Source: Ktedonosporobacter rubrisoli
GTDB taxonomy: Bacteria > Chloroflexota > Ktedonobacteria > Ktedonobacterales > Ktedonobacteraceae
Reading direction: 5' to 3'
Assembly: GCF_004208415.1 (NCBI RefSeq)
Contig: NZ_CP035758.1
Location: 5,456,001-5,520,000 of the forward strand
DNA length: 64,000 nt
A program made the translations under genes and the position numbers. Below are positions 41,611-50,126 of the stretch, in pieces. The first letter of the stretch is position 1, and each line of letters opens with the position of its first letter. The notes beneath the pieces were generated by a model that saw nothing but the letters and a program-made list of their open reading frames with translations, did not search any database and had not been told where the DNA came from.

Positions 41611-42876
41611 TTATCGCGAGCCTGGCGCTGGCTGGACCCGTGTAGGCGCGTTACGCTGCTTGACCTCAGTACGCCGCTCCTTACCACCCTTCGAGAACGA
41701 ACTGATGGCCTTCAGACCCCCATCAAACCAGGAATCAAGCTGACGACGGGCAATATTAACATGTAATACTTCATCAGCCCAATCGAAATCTTGCAGGGTA
41801 GTCATCAAGGGATGCCTGGCCATATCGCGCGCAAACTCCCATTCCTGACGTTTTCCGGGAGGATACTTCATGTTCTGCCCCTCGATCTCCAGACCGAGCA
41901 CGGCATATTGCTCAAGCGGCGAGGCCTCGTTGGCATATACCCCTTCGTAATCGCGCAAGGGCAAAGCGGCCCGATCGCCATAGGTCTGCTCGATGGCCGC
42001 CTCGCCAAAGAGCGAATGGCGCATCTCATCCCAGCAGTGGCGCGAAATATCCAGATAAAAGCTCCAGGGCATAGCGGGCGTCTCGCATAGAACAATCGCC
42101 AGGCCTTCGGCAACGTTAATCTCGCTAAGGCGTATGGCCATCATGTAGTCGAGGTGGGCGGGAACTTCTTCTAATGGAGGTTTGACAAAATCCCAGACGC
42201 GCGGCAAGGATTCATCACGCGTCAGCCCCCGGGGAAGCTTGTAAGGCTGCACTGAAGCTTCACGAGGACGCGGCTCGCCCCTCGGGGCCGTCCCATCAAT
42301 ACCGCCGGCCGCCGCCAGAAATGCAGTCAATTTCTCTTTCCAGGCCCTAGCCTGCTGCAACTCCTGCTCACTCGGCCGGATATCCTGCAAAGCCAGCGTG
42401 AGCAGACGGCTATGCTCCTCCTCATCTGCCAGGAGTTGGCGCAACAGGCGTATACTAGGGTAATCGGCAAGATCGTTGGTCTCAGCCCCATAAGCGCGAT
42501 AAGCCGCCACTAAAGCTGGCTTGAGCAGTTGAGTAACCACGGCAAGAAAAGGATAGCTGCCGGGCACATGCTCAGCCTCATCAAAGAGAATCTCCAGGGC
42601 CGGATCAGGCGCGCCGGCTAGCTTACTCTTATTGGTGCGCATCTCAGCGACCCGACCGCGCCAGGCTTCAGCGTGTAGAGCATCTTCATATTGCAAACGC
42701 GCAAGAAGCACCTTTATATCGCGTGTCGGAATGCTCACGATTCGCGAAGCAAGCAAGCGCATCAAGCGTTGCTCAACATAAGCAAAGCGGCGTAAGCGTT
42801 CCGCAGCATTAGCTACCGAGAGGCCCGGCGCTTTGGCGCGCCGCAAGCCTGCATAGCGATAGGTTGTATTCTCCAT
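41611..42876 (-). CDS. Duplicated ferritin-like (diiron) protein of unknown function
   Basis: A 421-residue soluble, helical protein I cannot name with a specific function. Two ferritin-like halves are visible. The first has E35, an EDALH box at 64-68 and DEEEH at 151-155; the second has E257, DEMRH at 283-287 and DEVLH at 368-372. Repeated E-x-x-H on long helices is the hallmark of carboxylate-bridged diiron sites. A Gly/Pro/Arg linker (about 190-225) joins the halves, and the tail (from 390) is basic and disordered. It sits between the PfkB kinase and the sugar ABC importer in one direction. An oxidase, hydroxylase or oxygen-scavenging role is possible; DUF455-type proteins are the nearest group I can think of. 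Confidence 0.7.
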   Translation of the reverse strand: MENTTYRYAGLRRAKAPGLSVANAAERLRRFAYVEQRLMRLLASRIVSIPTRDIKVLLARLQYEDALHAEAWRGRVAEMRTNKSKLAGAPDPALEILFDEAEHVPGSYPFLAVVTQLLKPALVAAYRAYGAETNDLADYPSIRLLRQLLADEEEHSRLLTLALQDIRPSEQELQQARAWKEKLTAFLAAAGGIDGTAPRGEPRPREASVQPYKLPRGLTRDESLPRVWDFVKPPLEEVPAHLDYMMAIRLSEINVAEGLAIVLCETPAMPWSFYLDISRHCWDEMRHSLFGEAAIEQTYGDRAALPLRDYEGVYANEASPLEQYAVLGLEIEGQNMKYPPGKRQEWEFARDMARHPLMTTLQDFDWADEVLHVNIARRQLDSWFDGGLKAISSFSKGGKERRTEVKQRNAPTRVQPAPGSR

Positions 42877-42905
42877 TCTTGACTCCTATCTTAAAAACCA
42901 GATAT

Positions 42906-43826
42906 TTAACCTATCTTCATTTCGGCCAATGAGGGAACTCGTGGATAAGCTCCCGGACCGGTTACGGCAAAGGAGGCAACTTTACAGCCCAGGCCGGCAG
43001 CATCCGGGAGGGATAGTCCCTCCACGAGGCCGGCAATCAGCCCGGCCGTAAAGCCATCTCCCGCCCCTGTGCAATCAGTTGCCTCTACAGGGAGGGCCGG
43101 AATATGCTGCAAGCGCTCTTCAGCAAAGAGGCAGCATCCTGCGGAACCCAGCGTCAGTATTACCTGTCCGCGCACATAGGGTTGTAACCTGGCCACAATG
43201 CCTCGGGCCTCAGTGTGCCCAGTAAGCTGGCGTCCCTCATCATAGCTCAGGACGAAATAATCTGTCTGCGCCAGGGCAGCGAGCAGAAAGGACAATCCCT
43301 GGCCCTGACCATCCCAGCAAATATTCAGCACAGTCTTTGCCCCATAGCTATGCGCACGCTTAAATAGATGGGCGACGGCTTCCCCCGTAAATTGCGGTAG
43401 CACAAAAACGCTACCCACCGAGACAACGCGCCGCCCTTGCAGCCAGCTATCAGGCACTGCATGCAGATCAAAGAGCGCATTAGCACCGTTGACGAAAAGA
43501 ATACTGCGCTCGCCGCTGGGAGAGAGCGCGATGACGGATGTGCCGGTGCCGCCAGCAGCGTGACACTGCAGCAGTTCGGTACCAATGCCCATCTGGCTCA
43601 GGATTGTCCGAAACTGCTCACCAAAAATATCGGCACCGATATAACCTGCAAGATCTACCCCGATCCCCAGACGCGCCAGCACCGCCGCCACATTGCCAGC
43701 ATTTCCGCTCAAGGCAAAGTCAATCGCGTTAATCATCTGCAAACCTCCCGGCGGAGGCAGAGCAGTGACGGTACGGCAGAGGATATCTAATTGCAGATTG
43801 CCGAAGCAAAGGACATCAGCTAGCAT
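42906..43826 (-). CDS. PfkB-family carbohydrate kinase
   Basis: A 306-residue ribokinase-type sugar kinase. Substrate-side motif FALSGNAGNVAAVLARLG (about 38-55) and the catalytic anion hole DCTGAGDGFTAGLIAG (about 247-262) with the base aspartate are clear. It phosphorylates a sugar or nucleoside with ATP in the cytoplasm. It is the first gene of the minus-strand sugar operon and is divergent from the GntR regulator. The substrate is probably the sugar imported by the ABC system downstream. Confidence 0.88.
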   Translation of the reverse strand: MLADVLCFGNLQLDILCRTVTALPPPGGLQMINAIDFALSGNAGNVAAVLARLGIGVDLAGYIGADIFGEQFRTILSQMGIGTELLQCHAAGGTGTSVIALSPSGERSILFVNGANALFDLHAVPDSWLQGRRVVSVGSVFVLPQFTGEAVAHLFKRAHSYGAKTVLNICWDGQGQGLSFLLAALAQTDYFVLSYDEGRQLTGHTEARGIVARLQPYVRGQVILTLGSAGCCLFAEERLQHIPALPVEATDCTGAGDGFTAGLIAGLVEGLSLPDAAGLGCKVASFAVTGPGAYPRVPSLAEMKIG

Positions 43827-43886
43827 ATTGTCCTACCGATACAGTACAGGGCCGCCTTTGTGGTACAATACCTACGGCATATACAT

Positions 43887-43896
43887 TATGATCATA
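43887..43896. promoter_or_regulatory. Palindrome TATGATCATA in the kinase/GntR divergent region
   Basis: A perfect 10-base palindrome in the 197-base region between the PfkB and GntR genes. The GATCAT core occurs again as an interrupted palindrome at 44899-44913 before the dehydrogenase gene, so both may be sites for the GntR regulator. Confidence 0.35.
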
Positions 43897-44023
43897 GCTA
43901 CGATACCGCACTACAAATCAACTTTAACACAAAAACATTATAACATATTTTCCTGCGGCTGCCAGAGATGTCAGATCATTACTAACGAAGCGCATCTCTC
44001 TACCCAGTTCAGAGGGAAAAGGC

Positions 44024-44812
44024 ATGGAACCGGAGGAGAAAGAGGCAGCAATGAATATAGCCAGAGTCGGCCAGGACGGGCCGCTCTATAAGCAGATAGC
44101 CCATACGCTGCGCAGCGAGATCGAGGAAAAACTGCAGCCCGGCGAGACCATTGAGACGGAGGCAGAGCTGGAGCAGCGCTTTAGTGTGAGTCGCATTACG
44201 GTTCGCCGCGCCATCGATGAGCTGGTACATCAGGGCTTACTGGTCCGCCGCCAGGGGAGCGGCACGTTTGTAGCACAACGCAAGGTAACCCAGGAATTGG
44301 GCGTACTGCATAGCTGGACCGAGCGTATGCGCGAGCTAGGCTTAGAGCCGCACACTGTCGATTGTGAGATGCTCCAGGTTGTTCCTCCGGCCTGGGTCGC
44401 CGAGGCCCTGCAGATTGATCTTAACGCCCCAGAAAACGTGCTGCGCATCCAGCGTTTGCGCTATGCTGATGAAGAGCCAATTTCGCTCATGGTCGATTAT
44501 CTGCGCCTGCGCTTTAGCCCGGATATAGCCGAAAAAGGTCTGGAGGGCGAATCGCTCTATGAGACGTTAGAAAAGCGCTACGGACTCGATCTGGCGCGGG
44601 TCAGCGATAAGGTAACGGCACGCCGCGCCACCCACTTTGAGGCAAGCTTGCTCGGCGTCGAGCCCGGGGCCCCCGTGCTCTTCGTGACGCGCGTTACGTA
44701 TCTGCCCAACGATGAGCCAGTGGTAGCGGCAACCGTCGTCTCGCGGGCCGATCGCTATGAGTATCGCGTCAGCGGCCTTCCGCGCAAACATGATCTGCAT
44801 GCCGACTATTAA
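44024..44812 (+). CDS. GntR-family (HutC/UTRA) transcriptional regulator
   Basis: A 262-residue regulator. The winged helix-turn-helix reads PLYKQIAHTLRSEIEEKL, then TEAELEQRFSVSRITVRRAID and QGLLVRRQGSGTFVA. The UTRA effector domain follows (about 100-250), with LRIQRLRYADEEPISLMVDYL. HutC-type members bind sugar phosphates, amino sugars or histidine products and usually repress. Two starts are possible, ATG 44024 (AGAGGG upstream) or ATG 44051 (AGAGG upstream). It stands between the divergent kinase/importer operon and the Gfo/Idh dehydrogenase gene and probably controls both. Confidence 0.9.
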   Translation: MEPEEKEAAMNIARVGQDGPLYKQIAHTLRSEIEEKLQPGETIETEAELEQRFSVSRITVRRAIDELVHQGLLVRRQGSGTFVAQRKVTQELGVLHSWTERMRELGLEPHTVDCEMLQVVPPAWVAEALQIDLNAPENVLRIQRLRYADEEPISLMVDYLRLRFSPDIAEKGLEGESLYETLEKRYGLDLARVSDKVTARRATHFEASLLGVEPGAPVLFVTRVTYLPNDEPVVAATVVSRADRYEYRVSGLPRKHDLHADY

Positions 44813-44871
44813 AGCGCCAATCCACTAGCCCTGGAGATCGGATCTCCGCAATTTTTAGCGTTTCCCTTGCC

Positions 44872-44913
44872 TTGATTTATCATAATCTATAGTGTATGAT
44901 GATCAAAGATCAT
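44872..44913 (+). promoter_or_regulatory. Promoter and GATCAT palindrome before the dehydrogenase gene
   Basis: TTGATT (44872-44877), 17 bases, TATGAT (44895-44900). Overlapping the -10 box is ATGATC-AAA-GATCAT (44899-44913), a perfect 6-base inverted repeat with a 3-base centre. The layout is that of a repressed promoter; the GntR protein encoded just upstream is the likely binder. The leader to the ATG at 45062 is about 155 bases. Confidence 0.6.
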
Positions 44914-45061
44914 TATAACTCAAGGTGGAGCTAGCCCGGCACTAGCCGGGCAAGGTATTTTGTAACTACCCACACCATCCTCTCTTATACCAGAACCACC
45001 GCCTGCCCGAGAGCGGAAAAAAAGAGAATTATGAAGCAAACAGCAAGAAGGGAGCTATTTT

Positions 45062-46096
45062 ATGGTTCGCATTGGTATGCTCGGATGTGGTTTCCTTGCA
45101 ACGTTTTATATGCAAGGGCTTGCAGAAGTGCCCAATCAGCAAGTTGTGACCGTGTATGGACGCGATAAAGGCAAGGCCGCCGCATTCGCCCAGCGCTGGA
45201 ATATTCCCGAAAGCACCGACGATATGGAAGCTGTGGCGGCTCGTGAGGACGTCGATCTTGTCATTATCGCCCTACCCAACGCTTTACATCTGCCCGCGAC
45301 CCGGCTTATCGCTAGCCATAAAAAGCATATAGCCTGCACCAAACCTCTGGCCCGCAATGCCGAGGAAGCACGCCAGATGCTTGAAGCTGTGCAGCAGGCC
45401 GGCATAATTCACTGCTATGGTGAGACTGAAGTATTTAGCCCGGCAGTCATACGCGCCAAGTCCCTCATCGACGAGGGCTCGATCGGTCGGATTCTGACCG
45501 TCCGTTCGCGCGAGGCCCACGCGGGCCCACATGCTCCCCACTTCTGGAATGCCGAGGAGGCTGGCGGCGGCGCGCTCCTTGACATGGGTTGCCACACCAT
45601 CGAGGCGGCACGCTATTTCATCGGGAAGGATATCAAACCTGTCGAGGTGCTGGCCTGGGGCGATACGATGGTGCATACAGATAAGACAACAGCCGAGGAC
45701 AATGCGATTGTCCTGCTGCGCTTTGAGAATGGAGCGATTGGCCAGACCGAGGTAAGCTGGACGGCGCGCGGCTCGCTGGATCTGCGCAATGAGGTTTACG
45801 GCACCGAAGGCAGCATCTTTACCGATGTAACCCGCTCTACGCCGATCAATGCCTTTGTGCGCTCAACTAACGCCTATCTGCTGGAAAAAGCCGAATCAAA
45901 TACTGGCTGGATTTTTCCCCTCCCGGATGAGGCGCGCGTGTATGGTTATCACGAAGAAATGAAGCACTTCGTGGAGTGCGTGGCCCAGGGCAAGCAGCCC
46001 CGCGAGACCTTCACCGATGGCCTGATCATCAATACAATTATGGATGCGGCCTATCGCTCGATGAGGGAACATCGCTGGGTTCCCATCGAGATCTAA
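45062..46096 (+). CDS. Gfo/Idh/MocA-family NAD(P)-dependent oxidoreductase
   Basis: A 344-residue sugar or polyol dehydrogenase. The Rossmann start VRIGMLGCGFLATFYMQGL binds NAD(P); the family's catalytic lysine appears in CTKPLARNAEEA and the histidine in GGGALLDMGCHTIEAARYF. The C-terminal alpha/beta domain is of normal length. Members oxidise inositols, glucose, glucose-6-phosphate-like sugars or N-acetyl sugars; the substrate is not fixed by the sequence. It has its own promoter and sits beside the GntR regulator of a sugar import operon, so it is probably part of that pathway. Start ATG 45062 follows AGAAGGGAG. Confidence 0.88.
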   Translation: MVRIGMLGCGFLATFYMQGLAEVPNQQVVTVYGRDKGKAAAFAQRWNIPESTDDMEAVAAREDVDLVIIALPNALHLPATRLIASHKKHIACTKPLARNAEEARQMLEAVQQAGIIHCYGETEVFSPAVIRAKSLIDEGSIGRILTVRSREAHAGPHAPHFWNAEEAGGGALLDMGCHTIEAARYFIGKDIKPVEVLAWGDTMVHTDKTTAEDNAIVLLRFENGAIGQTEVSWTARGSLDLRNEVYGTEGSIFTDVTRSTPINAFVRSTNAYLLEKAESNTGWIFPLPDEARVYGYHEEMKHFVECVAQGKQPRETFTDGLIINTIMDAAYRSMREHRWVPIEI

Positions 46097-46134
46097 ACCT
46101 GACAAAAAAGTTCAGGGCCAGAAAATGAAGCAAC

Positions 46135-46168
46135 AGGGCAGCAGCGCGAGGCCATACACTGCTGCCCT
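46135..46168. terminator. Hairpin between convergent genes
   Basis: AGGGCAGCAG (46135-46144) pairs perfectly with CTGCTGCCCT (46159-46168) over a 14-base loop, between the convergent dehydrogenase and kinase-like genes. A two-way terminator is likely although the T runs are weak. Confidence 0.55.
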
Positions 46169-46177
46169 TGCACTATT

Positions 46178-46930
46178 CTATGCGCCAGCGAAGTTATCAG
46201 GGGGACGCAAATCGTGCGGATGGCCAGGATAAGGCGGGAGCCCAGCCCCCGGTCCAAGTTGCTCGGCGGGAAGCTCCAGGCGCGTGGCCTTACGCTGTAG
46301 GGCCAGGGCAATCAGGTCTACTGCGCTATCCAAATCCAAAACGCCTGTATTAATTACCAGGTCATAGAGACCTGGATTATCGGGGCGCTGATGATGCACT
46401 GCCTGCAGGTATTTCTGGCGATCATGATCTTTAAGTTGGATACGCGAACGAGCCGCATTATAGTCAAGGCCCTCACGCTGCATGACATATCTAATGCGCT
46501 GCTCCAGGGGAGCGACGATGCGGATATGTAGCGCGTCGCGCCTCTGGGCCAGAAGAACCTGCGAGCCCCGTCCAACAATTACCGTATAACCAGAAGAGGC
46601 CGCGGCCTGGACCACCCTGCTCAAGGCCTTGGGGTAGGCCTGGGGATCGGCTACGCTTGGTACAGGCGTCAAGACCATTAACGAGGGATCTACGGCCTGC
46701 ATACTACTTAAAAGGGATGCTACAAAACCTTCTGTGCGCTCATCGCGGGCCGCCGCATCTTCTTCGCTCACGCCAAGTTCCCGCGCTACTCTCAGGACAA
46801 TCTCATGGTCAACCAGTCGCCACCCCAGACGCTGAGCTATGCGCCGAGCGATCTCACCGCCGCCGCTGCCGTACTCGCGCGAGACCGTGACAACGTGCAT
46901 CTGGGAAATCAAGTTGTTTCTGTCATCCAT
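46178..46930 (-). CDS. Cytidylate kinase-like family protein
   Basis: A 250-residue P-loop protein of the cytidylate-kinase-like family. VSREYGSGGGEIARRIAQRLGW (seen about residues 15-36) is the modified P-loop, followed by the LVDHEIVLRVARELGVSEEDA block, VIVGRGSQVLLAQRRD and a lid region VMQREGLDYNAARSRI with Arg residues. Canonical CMP kinases act in nucleotide salvage; this family is more divergent and its substrate is mostly unknown. The gene stands alone between two sugar loci. The C-terminal 30 residues are Pro/Gly rich and look disordered. Confidence 0.8.
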   Translation of the reverse strand: MDDRNNLISQMHVVTVSREYGSGGGEIARRIAQRLGWRLVDHEIVLRVARELGVSEEDAAARDERTEGFVASLLSSMQAVDPSLMVLTPVPSVADPQAYPKALSRVVQAAASSGYTVIVGRGSQVLLAQRRDALHIRIVAPLEQRIRYVMQREGLDYNAARSRIQLKDHDRQKYLQAVHHQRPDNPGLYDLVINTGVLDLDSAVDLIALALQRKATRLELPAEQLGPGAGLPPYPGHPHDLRPPDNFAGA

Positions 46931-47117
46931 GTGCTTTTCTCCTGTCCACCACAGAGGGTATTACTCTGCGTCTTCTTGAGCACGCTTTTTGCCAATAAAG
47001 CCAGCTTCAGAGCTATGATCCTACCAGGCTTCAGGTGAACAACTGTAGCCAGATCCCTCGTGGGCTATGCACTCTTTTCTATCCATTGTTCTATAGATAA
47101 TACGGATGACAACAAAG

Positions 47118-47174
47118 CAAGGGCTACAAATAGCGGCCAGAACCGGGGTTATGGCTCAACAATTATAGCCCTTG
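47118..47174 (-). terminator. Long-loop hairpin after the isomerase gene
   Basis: CAAGGGCTA (47118-47126) is perfectly inverted at 47166-47174 with a 39-base loop. It lies just after the end of the fucose-isomerase-like gene on the minus strand. A terminator or 3' structure; evidence is limited to the inverted arms. Confidence 0.35.
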
Positions 47175-47224
47175 TGGCATGCGTTTATATTGCCTGGTTT
47201 GTGCTACGCTAAGACTTCATGCGT

Positions 47225-48643
47225 CTAGGCTGCGCTGCCAAAACCATCATAATCGATATCCAGCAATTTACAGATGATGCGCAGATCCTCGACATAGTTC
47301 CCAGGGATTGCATGGATATGGTTTGAACCATAGCGGCCAAGGATCTCCTCAACGCTGGCCTCCATCCGCGCAAAGGCGTGAGGCCAGTTATAATCCGATT
47401 GCTTCATAAGGAAATCGTTGGTGGCCTGATCATAGCGCTCAAGACTGCCAAGCATGACATGCATGCGATAGCGCCCCTTGAGCCGTGTAAGGCGGGCAAA
47501 GGTGAAATCGCCAGGCGCGGCCACATGATGCACGGAGGCTCCGCCAGCGCGGAAATAGAAGCCTTCAGGATAGAGATTGACATGCTTCATATTCTCGGCC
47601 GGGTCGTCGCTGCGGGCGGCAAACCAGGTAGCATGCTGGCCCGAGTTACACAGATCCCAGATGCCGCGATCAGTGTGATAATGGCGTACATCGGCGAACA
47701 ACACTGGCGTATGCGAGAGCCCCTTGAGCAATTGCATGGTCAGGGCTGCGTCCATATCGGCCTCGGTCGCACAGACATGCGTCTCCTTGGGACCATCCCA
47801 ATCATAGGGATCGTTCAAAAAGGCCTCGGTCACATCCATGGTCGCAAAGTGCGTGGTCAGCTCTGGCTGGGCCTTGATGCCAGAGAAATCGAGGTGCCAT
47901 TCCTCAATCAGCTCGCGCATGACATAATAGGAGGCAATCTGGCGCTCAAGCAATTCGGGCGTCAACTGCTTGCCGTCGTAGTGGACGCCAGCGGCGTGCT
48001 TCTCAAGCCATTCACGTGCAGCTCGCAGGCGGCTCTTCTCAATCGTCTCGGACCGACGTACCAGCTCCCATTGATCGATCTCTTCGACGTCAACTCCAAA
48101 CTTTTCCATCCACTGGTCAGTGCTGGATACAGCCGTATACATGCCCATAGGACGCCCGCCGATGCGCCCAAATATGCTCCCATCAAGCGAGCGCACCGCC
48201 GCAGCCGCACGTGCAAAGACCTCTACACGCTCTAAGACTGCCGGCTCCTCAATGCTGCCCCAGGCGCGGCCGTAGACGCGTCCGATCTGATCAAGGCTGC
48301 CGGCCGCAGCCAGCATGCCAACCATGCCGGGATATTGCGGGCTCAAGCTTGAGAAGAGGAGTAAAGGGCCAGGCGTCGCGTGCGCTGCGAGCATCGCAAA
48401 GTGCGGAAAGGCCCATACCGGGATATTAAAAATAGTCAGATCCGGGCGCATATCAGCTACTCTGCGCGCTTCTCTCGTCGCTAGCTCATTGGTCCATACG
48501 ACCTCTTCAGCCCGCACAACCTCGTGACCCTTCTCAGTGAGCGCCTGCGCAATCTTATTCTCGACGCCACGGTCAAATTCTGCCAGGTCACGATGGACAA
48601 AATCTCTGCCATCAGAGAAAGTAATTATTCCGATACGAGCCAA
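47225..48643 (-). CDS. L-fucose/L-arabinose isomerase family protein
   Basis: A 472-residue ketol isomerase of the FucI/AraA superfamily. Domain 1 begins RIGIITFSDGRDFVHRDL. The metal ligands appear in the middle and C-terminal parts: glutamate in HVCATEADMDAALTMQLL and aspartate in PVLFADVRHYHTD, with a histidine in GGASVHHVAAPGDFT. It is shorter than E. coli FucI (about 590) and belongs to the divergent group common near sugar ABC systems. It would convert an imported aldose to a ketose. It is 75 bases after the LacI gene on the same strand and divergent from the ABC importer. The exact sugar is unknown. Confidence 0.82.
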   Translation of the reverse strand: MARIGIITFSDGRDFVHRDLAEFDRGVENKIAQALTEKGHEVVRAEEVVWTNELATREARRVADMRPDLTIFNIPVWAFPHFAMLAAHATPGPLLLFSSLSPQYPGMVGMLAAAGSLDQIGRVYGRAWGSIEEPAVLERVEVFARAAAAVRSLDGSIFGRIGGRPMGMYTAVSSTDQWMEKFGVDVEEIDQWELVRRSETIEKSRLRAAREWLEKHAAGVHYDGKQLTPELLERQIASYYVMRELIEEWHLDFSGIKAQPELTTHFATMDVTEAFLNDPYDWDGPKETHVCATEADMDAALTMQLLKGLSHTPVLFADVRHYHTDRGIWDLCNSGQHATWFAARSDDPAENMKHVNLYPEGFYFRAGGASVHHVAAPGDFTFARLTRLKGRYRMHVMLGSLERYDQATNDFLMKQSDYNWPHAFARMEASVEEILGRYGSNHIHAIPGNYVEDLRIICKLLDIDYDGFGSAA

Positions 48644-48718
48644 ATCTTGCCTCCTTTGGTAATGGGCCTATCGAAGATAAACGCTGTAAAATCTACTCAC
48701 GCTGAGAGCTGGCCAGTC

Positions 48719-49735
48719 CTAAGGCATAGGCGCCGAGCGCGACCGCGATGAGCCGCGCACGCATAACATGGGAGCCAGCACAATCTCCTGGCGGGTAAAT
48801 ATATTGGGACTTTTCAGTCTCTGGAAAAGCCGTAAAGCCGCAGTGCTACCCAGCTCATAGACCGGCTGCGTCACTGTGGTTAGAGAAATAGAGCTCAGAG
48901 CAGCCCAGGGCATCTCGTCGAAACCCACTACCGCCATATCTTCAGGGACGCGCCGGCCCCTCATATGCAGAGCTTCGAGGGCCCCGAGCGTCATGAGATT
49001 ATTGCAGACGAAGAGCGCATCAGGCGGCTCCTCCAGATCTAATAGCTCATCAGCTAACTGCTGACCGCTGTGTTCCTTAAAAGAACCGCAGCGCTCCAAT
49101 AACGGATCATGCACGATCCCGGCCTGCTCCAGGGCCTGGCGATATCCCAGCAAGCGCTCACGCCCCGTCGTTGTGCTTACCGGGCCGGTAATCACGCCGA
49201 TCCGTTGATAGCCGTTGGCGATCAAGTGGGCCACGCCCTCACGCGCGCCGCGTACGTTATCGACAAGCACGGCATCGGTGCTATGATCCTTGACGCGCCT
49301 GTCAACTGCCACCACGGGAATTTCACGATCCCGGAATAGTCTCAGCGAGCGCTGATGCTCGCGCGTGGGCACAATGATAATGCCGGCTACCCGCTCGGCA
49401 CAGAGCACTTCGACATACTGCCGCTCTTTGTCGGGATTCTCATCCGAATTGCACAGGATCAAGCTATAACCACTGCTCTGGACGACATCCTCGACGCCGC
49501 GAATGAGTGAAGAAAAGAAGGGATTCTGAATATCGCTAATCAGCAAGCCAATGATTGTTGAGCGATTCGCCCGTAGCGCCCGCGCCGCTCTACTCGGTTG
49601 GTATTGCAACTCCTGGGCAGCATTGCGCACGCGTAAAGCAATCTCAGCACTTACCGTGGCCGTCCCGTTAAAGACGCGCGATACTGTGGAAATAGAAACC
49701 CCTGCTCGTTTAGCCACATCTTGAATGTTTGCCAT
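48719..49735 (-). CDS. LacI-family transcriptional regulator
   Basis: A 338-residue repressor. The N-terminus ANIQDVAKRAGVSISTVSRVF is the helix-turn-helix, followed by the hinge and a sugar-binding domain with STIIGLLISDIQNPFFSSL, VVAVDRRVKDHSTDAVLVDN and AVVGFDEMPWAALSSISLTTV. It is transcribed with the isomerase gene downstream and is divergent from the sugar ABC operon, and probably represses both from the shared 391-base region. Confidence 0.9.
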   Translation of the reverse strand: MANIQDVAKRAGVSISTVSRVFNGTATVSAEIALRVRNAAQELQYQPSRAARALRANRSTIIGLLISDIQNPFFSSLIRGVEDVVQSSGYSLILCNSDENPDKERQYVEVLCAERVAGIIIVPTREHQRSLRLFRDREIPVVAVDRRVKDHSTDAVLVDNVRGAREGVAHLIANGYQRIGVITGPVSTTTGRERLLGYRQALEQAGIVHDPLLERCGSFKEHSGQQLADELLDLEEPPDALFVCNNLMTLGALEALHMRGRRVPEDMAVVGFDEMPWAALSSISLTTVTQPVYELGSTAALRLFQRLKSPNIFTRQEIVLAPMLCVRGSSRSRSAPMP

Positions 49736-50126
49736 CGTTTCCTACCATCGCTCTCTGCTCCGATGCCAACGCCCTGGGCTAACATAGATATGAAATCATT
49801 TTCTTGTCGAGTCGAGGCTCAAAAGCGTTTGCTTGAAAATATTTTCACAACTACCTCTGAGATCGGTCCTAATATAGCACCACTAGGACGAGTATAGAGT
49901 AGGGATAGTTCACTTGTCAAGACGCAAAAAATTTGTCTGGCATGCTGATTATGGTCATTATTTTACCTTTGCCTCCCTCTTGACGAATACACCTGTTCTG
50001 TGTATTATTTTCCTGAGGATTGCTTTTCTGAAAACCTTTTCAATAACCATATCGTTATATTCTATCGCCCTTTGAAAAGCTTTTTTACACCTGTGTACCC
50101 CGTTTAGCAAAGGAGCACGTGTACTG
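49736..50126. other. Divergent regulatory region, LacI gene / sugar ABC operon
   Basis: 391 bases without a gene. Near the LacI side lies AAAGCGTTTGCTT (about 49822-49834) followed directly by the perfect palindrome GAAAATATTTTC (49835-49846), plausible LacI-type sites. On the importer side lie the promoter and inverted repeat described separately. ACACCTGT occurs twice (49989 and 50087). Confidence 0.45.
49980..50008 (+). promoter_or_regulatory. Promoter of the second sugar ABC operon with internal inverted repeat
   Basis: TTGACG (49980-49985), exactly 17 bases, TATTAT (50003-50008). The spacer and -10 box hold a perfect inverted repeat AATACAC (49986-49992) and GTGTATT (50000-50006). Binding there would block RNA polymerase. 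The divergent LacI protein is one candidate binder, though the arms are not of the usual central-CG type. Confidence 0.65.

Noticed and set aside
47378..48235. 285-codon plus-strand open frame opposite the isomerase gene
   Set aside because: Antisense shadow of a conserved isomerase; composition is unlike the proteins in this window.
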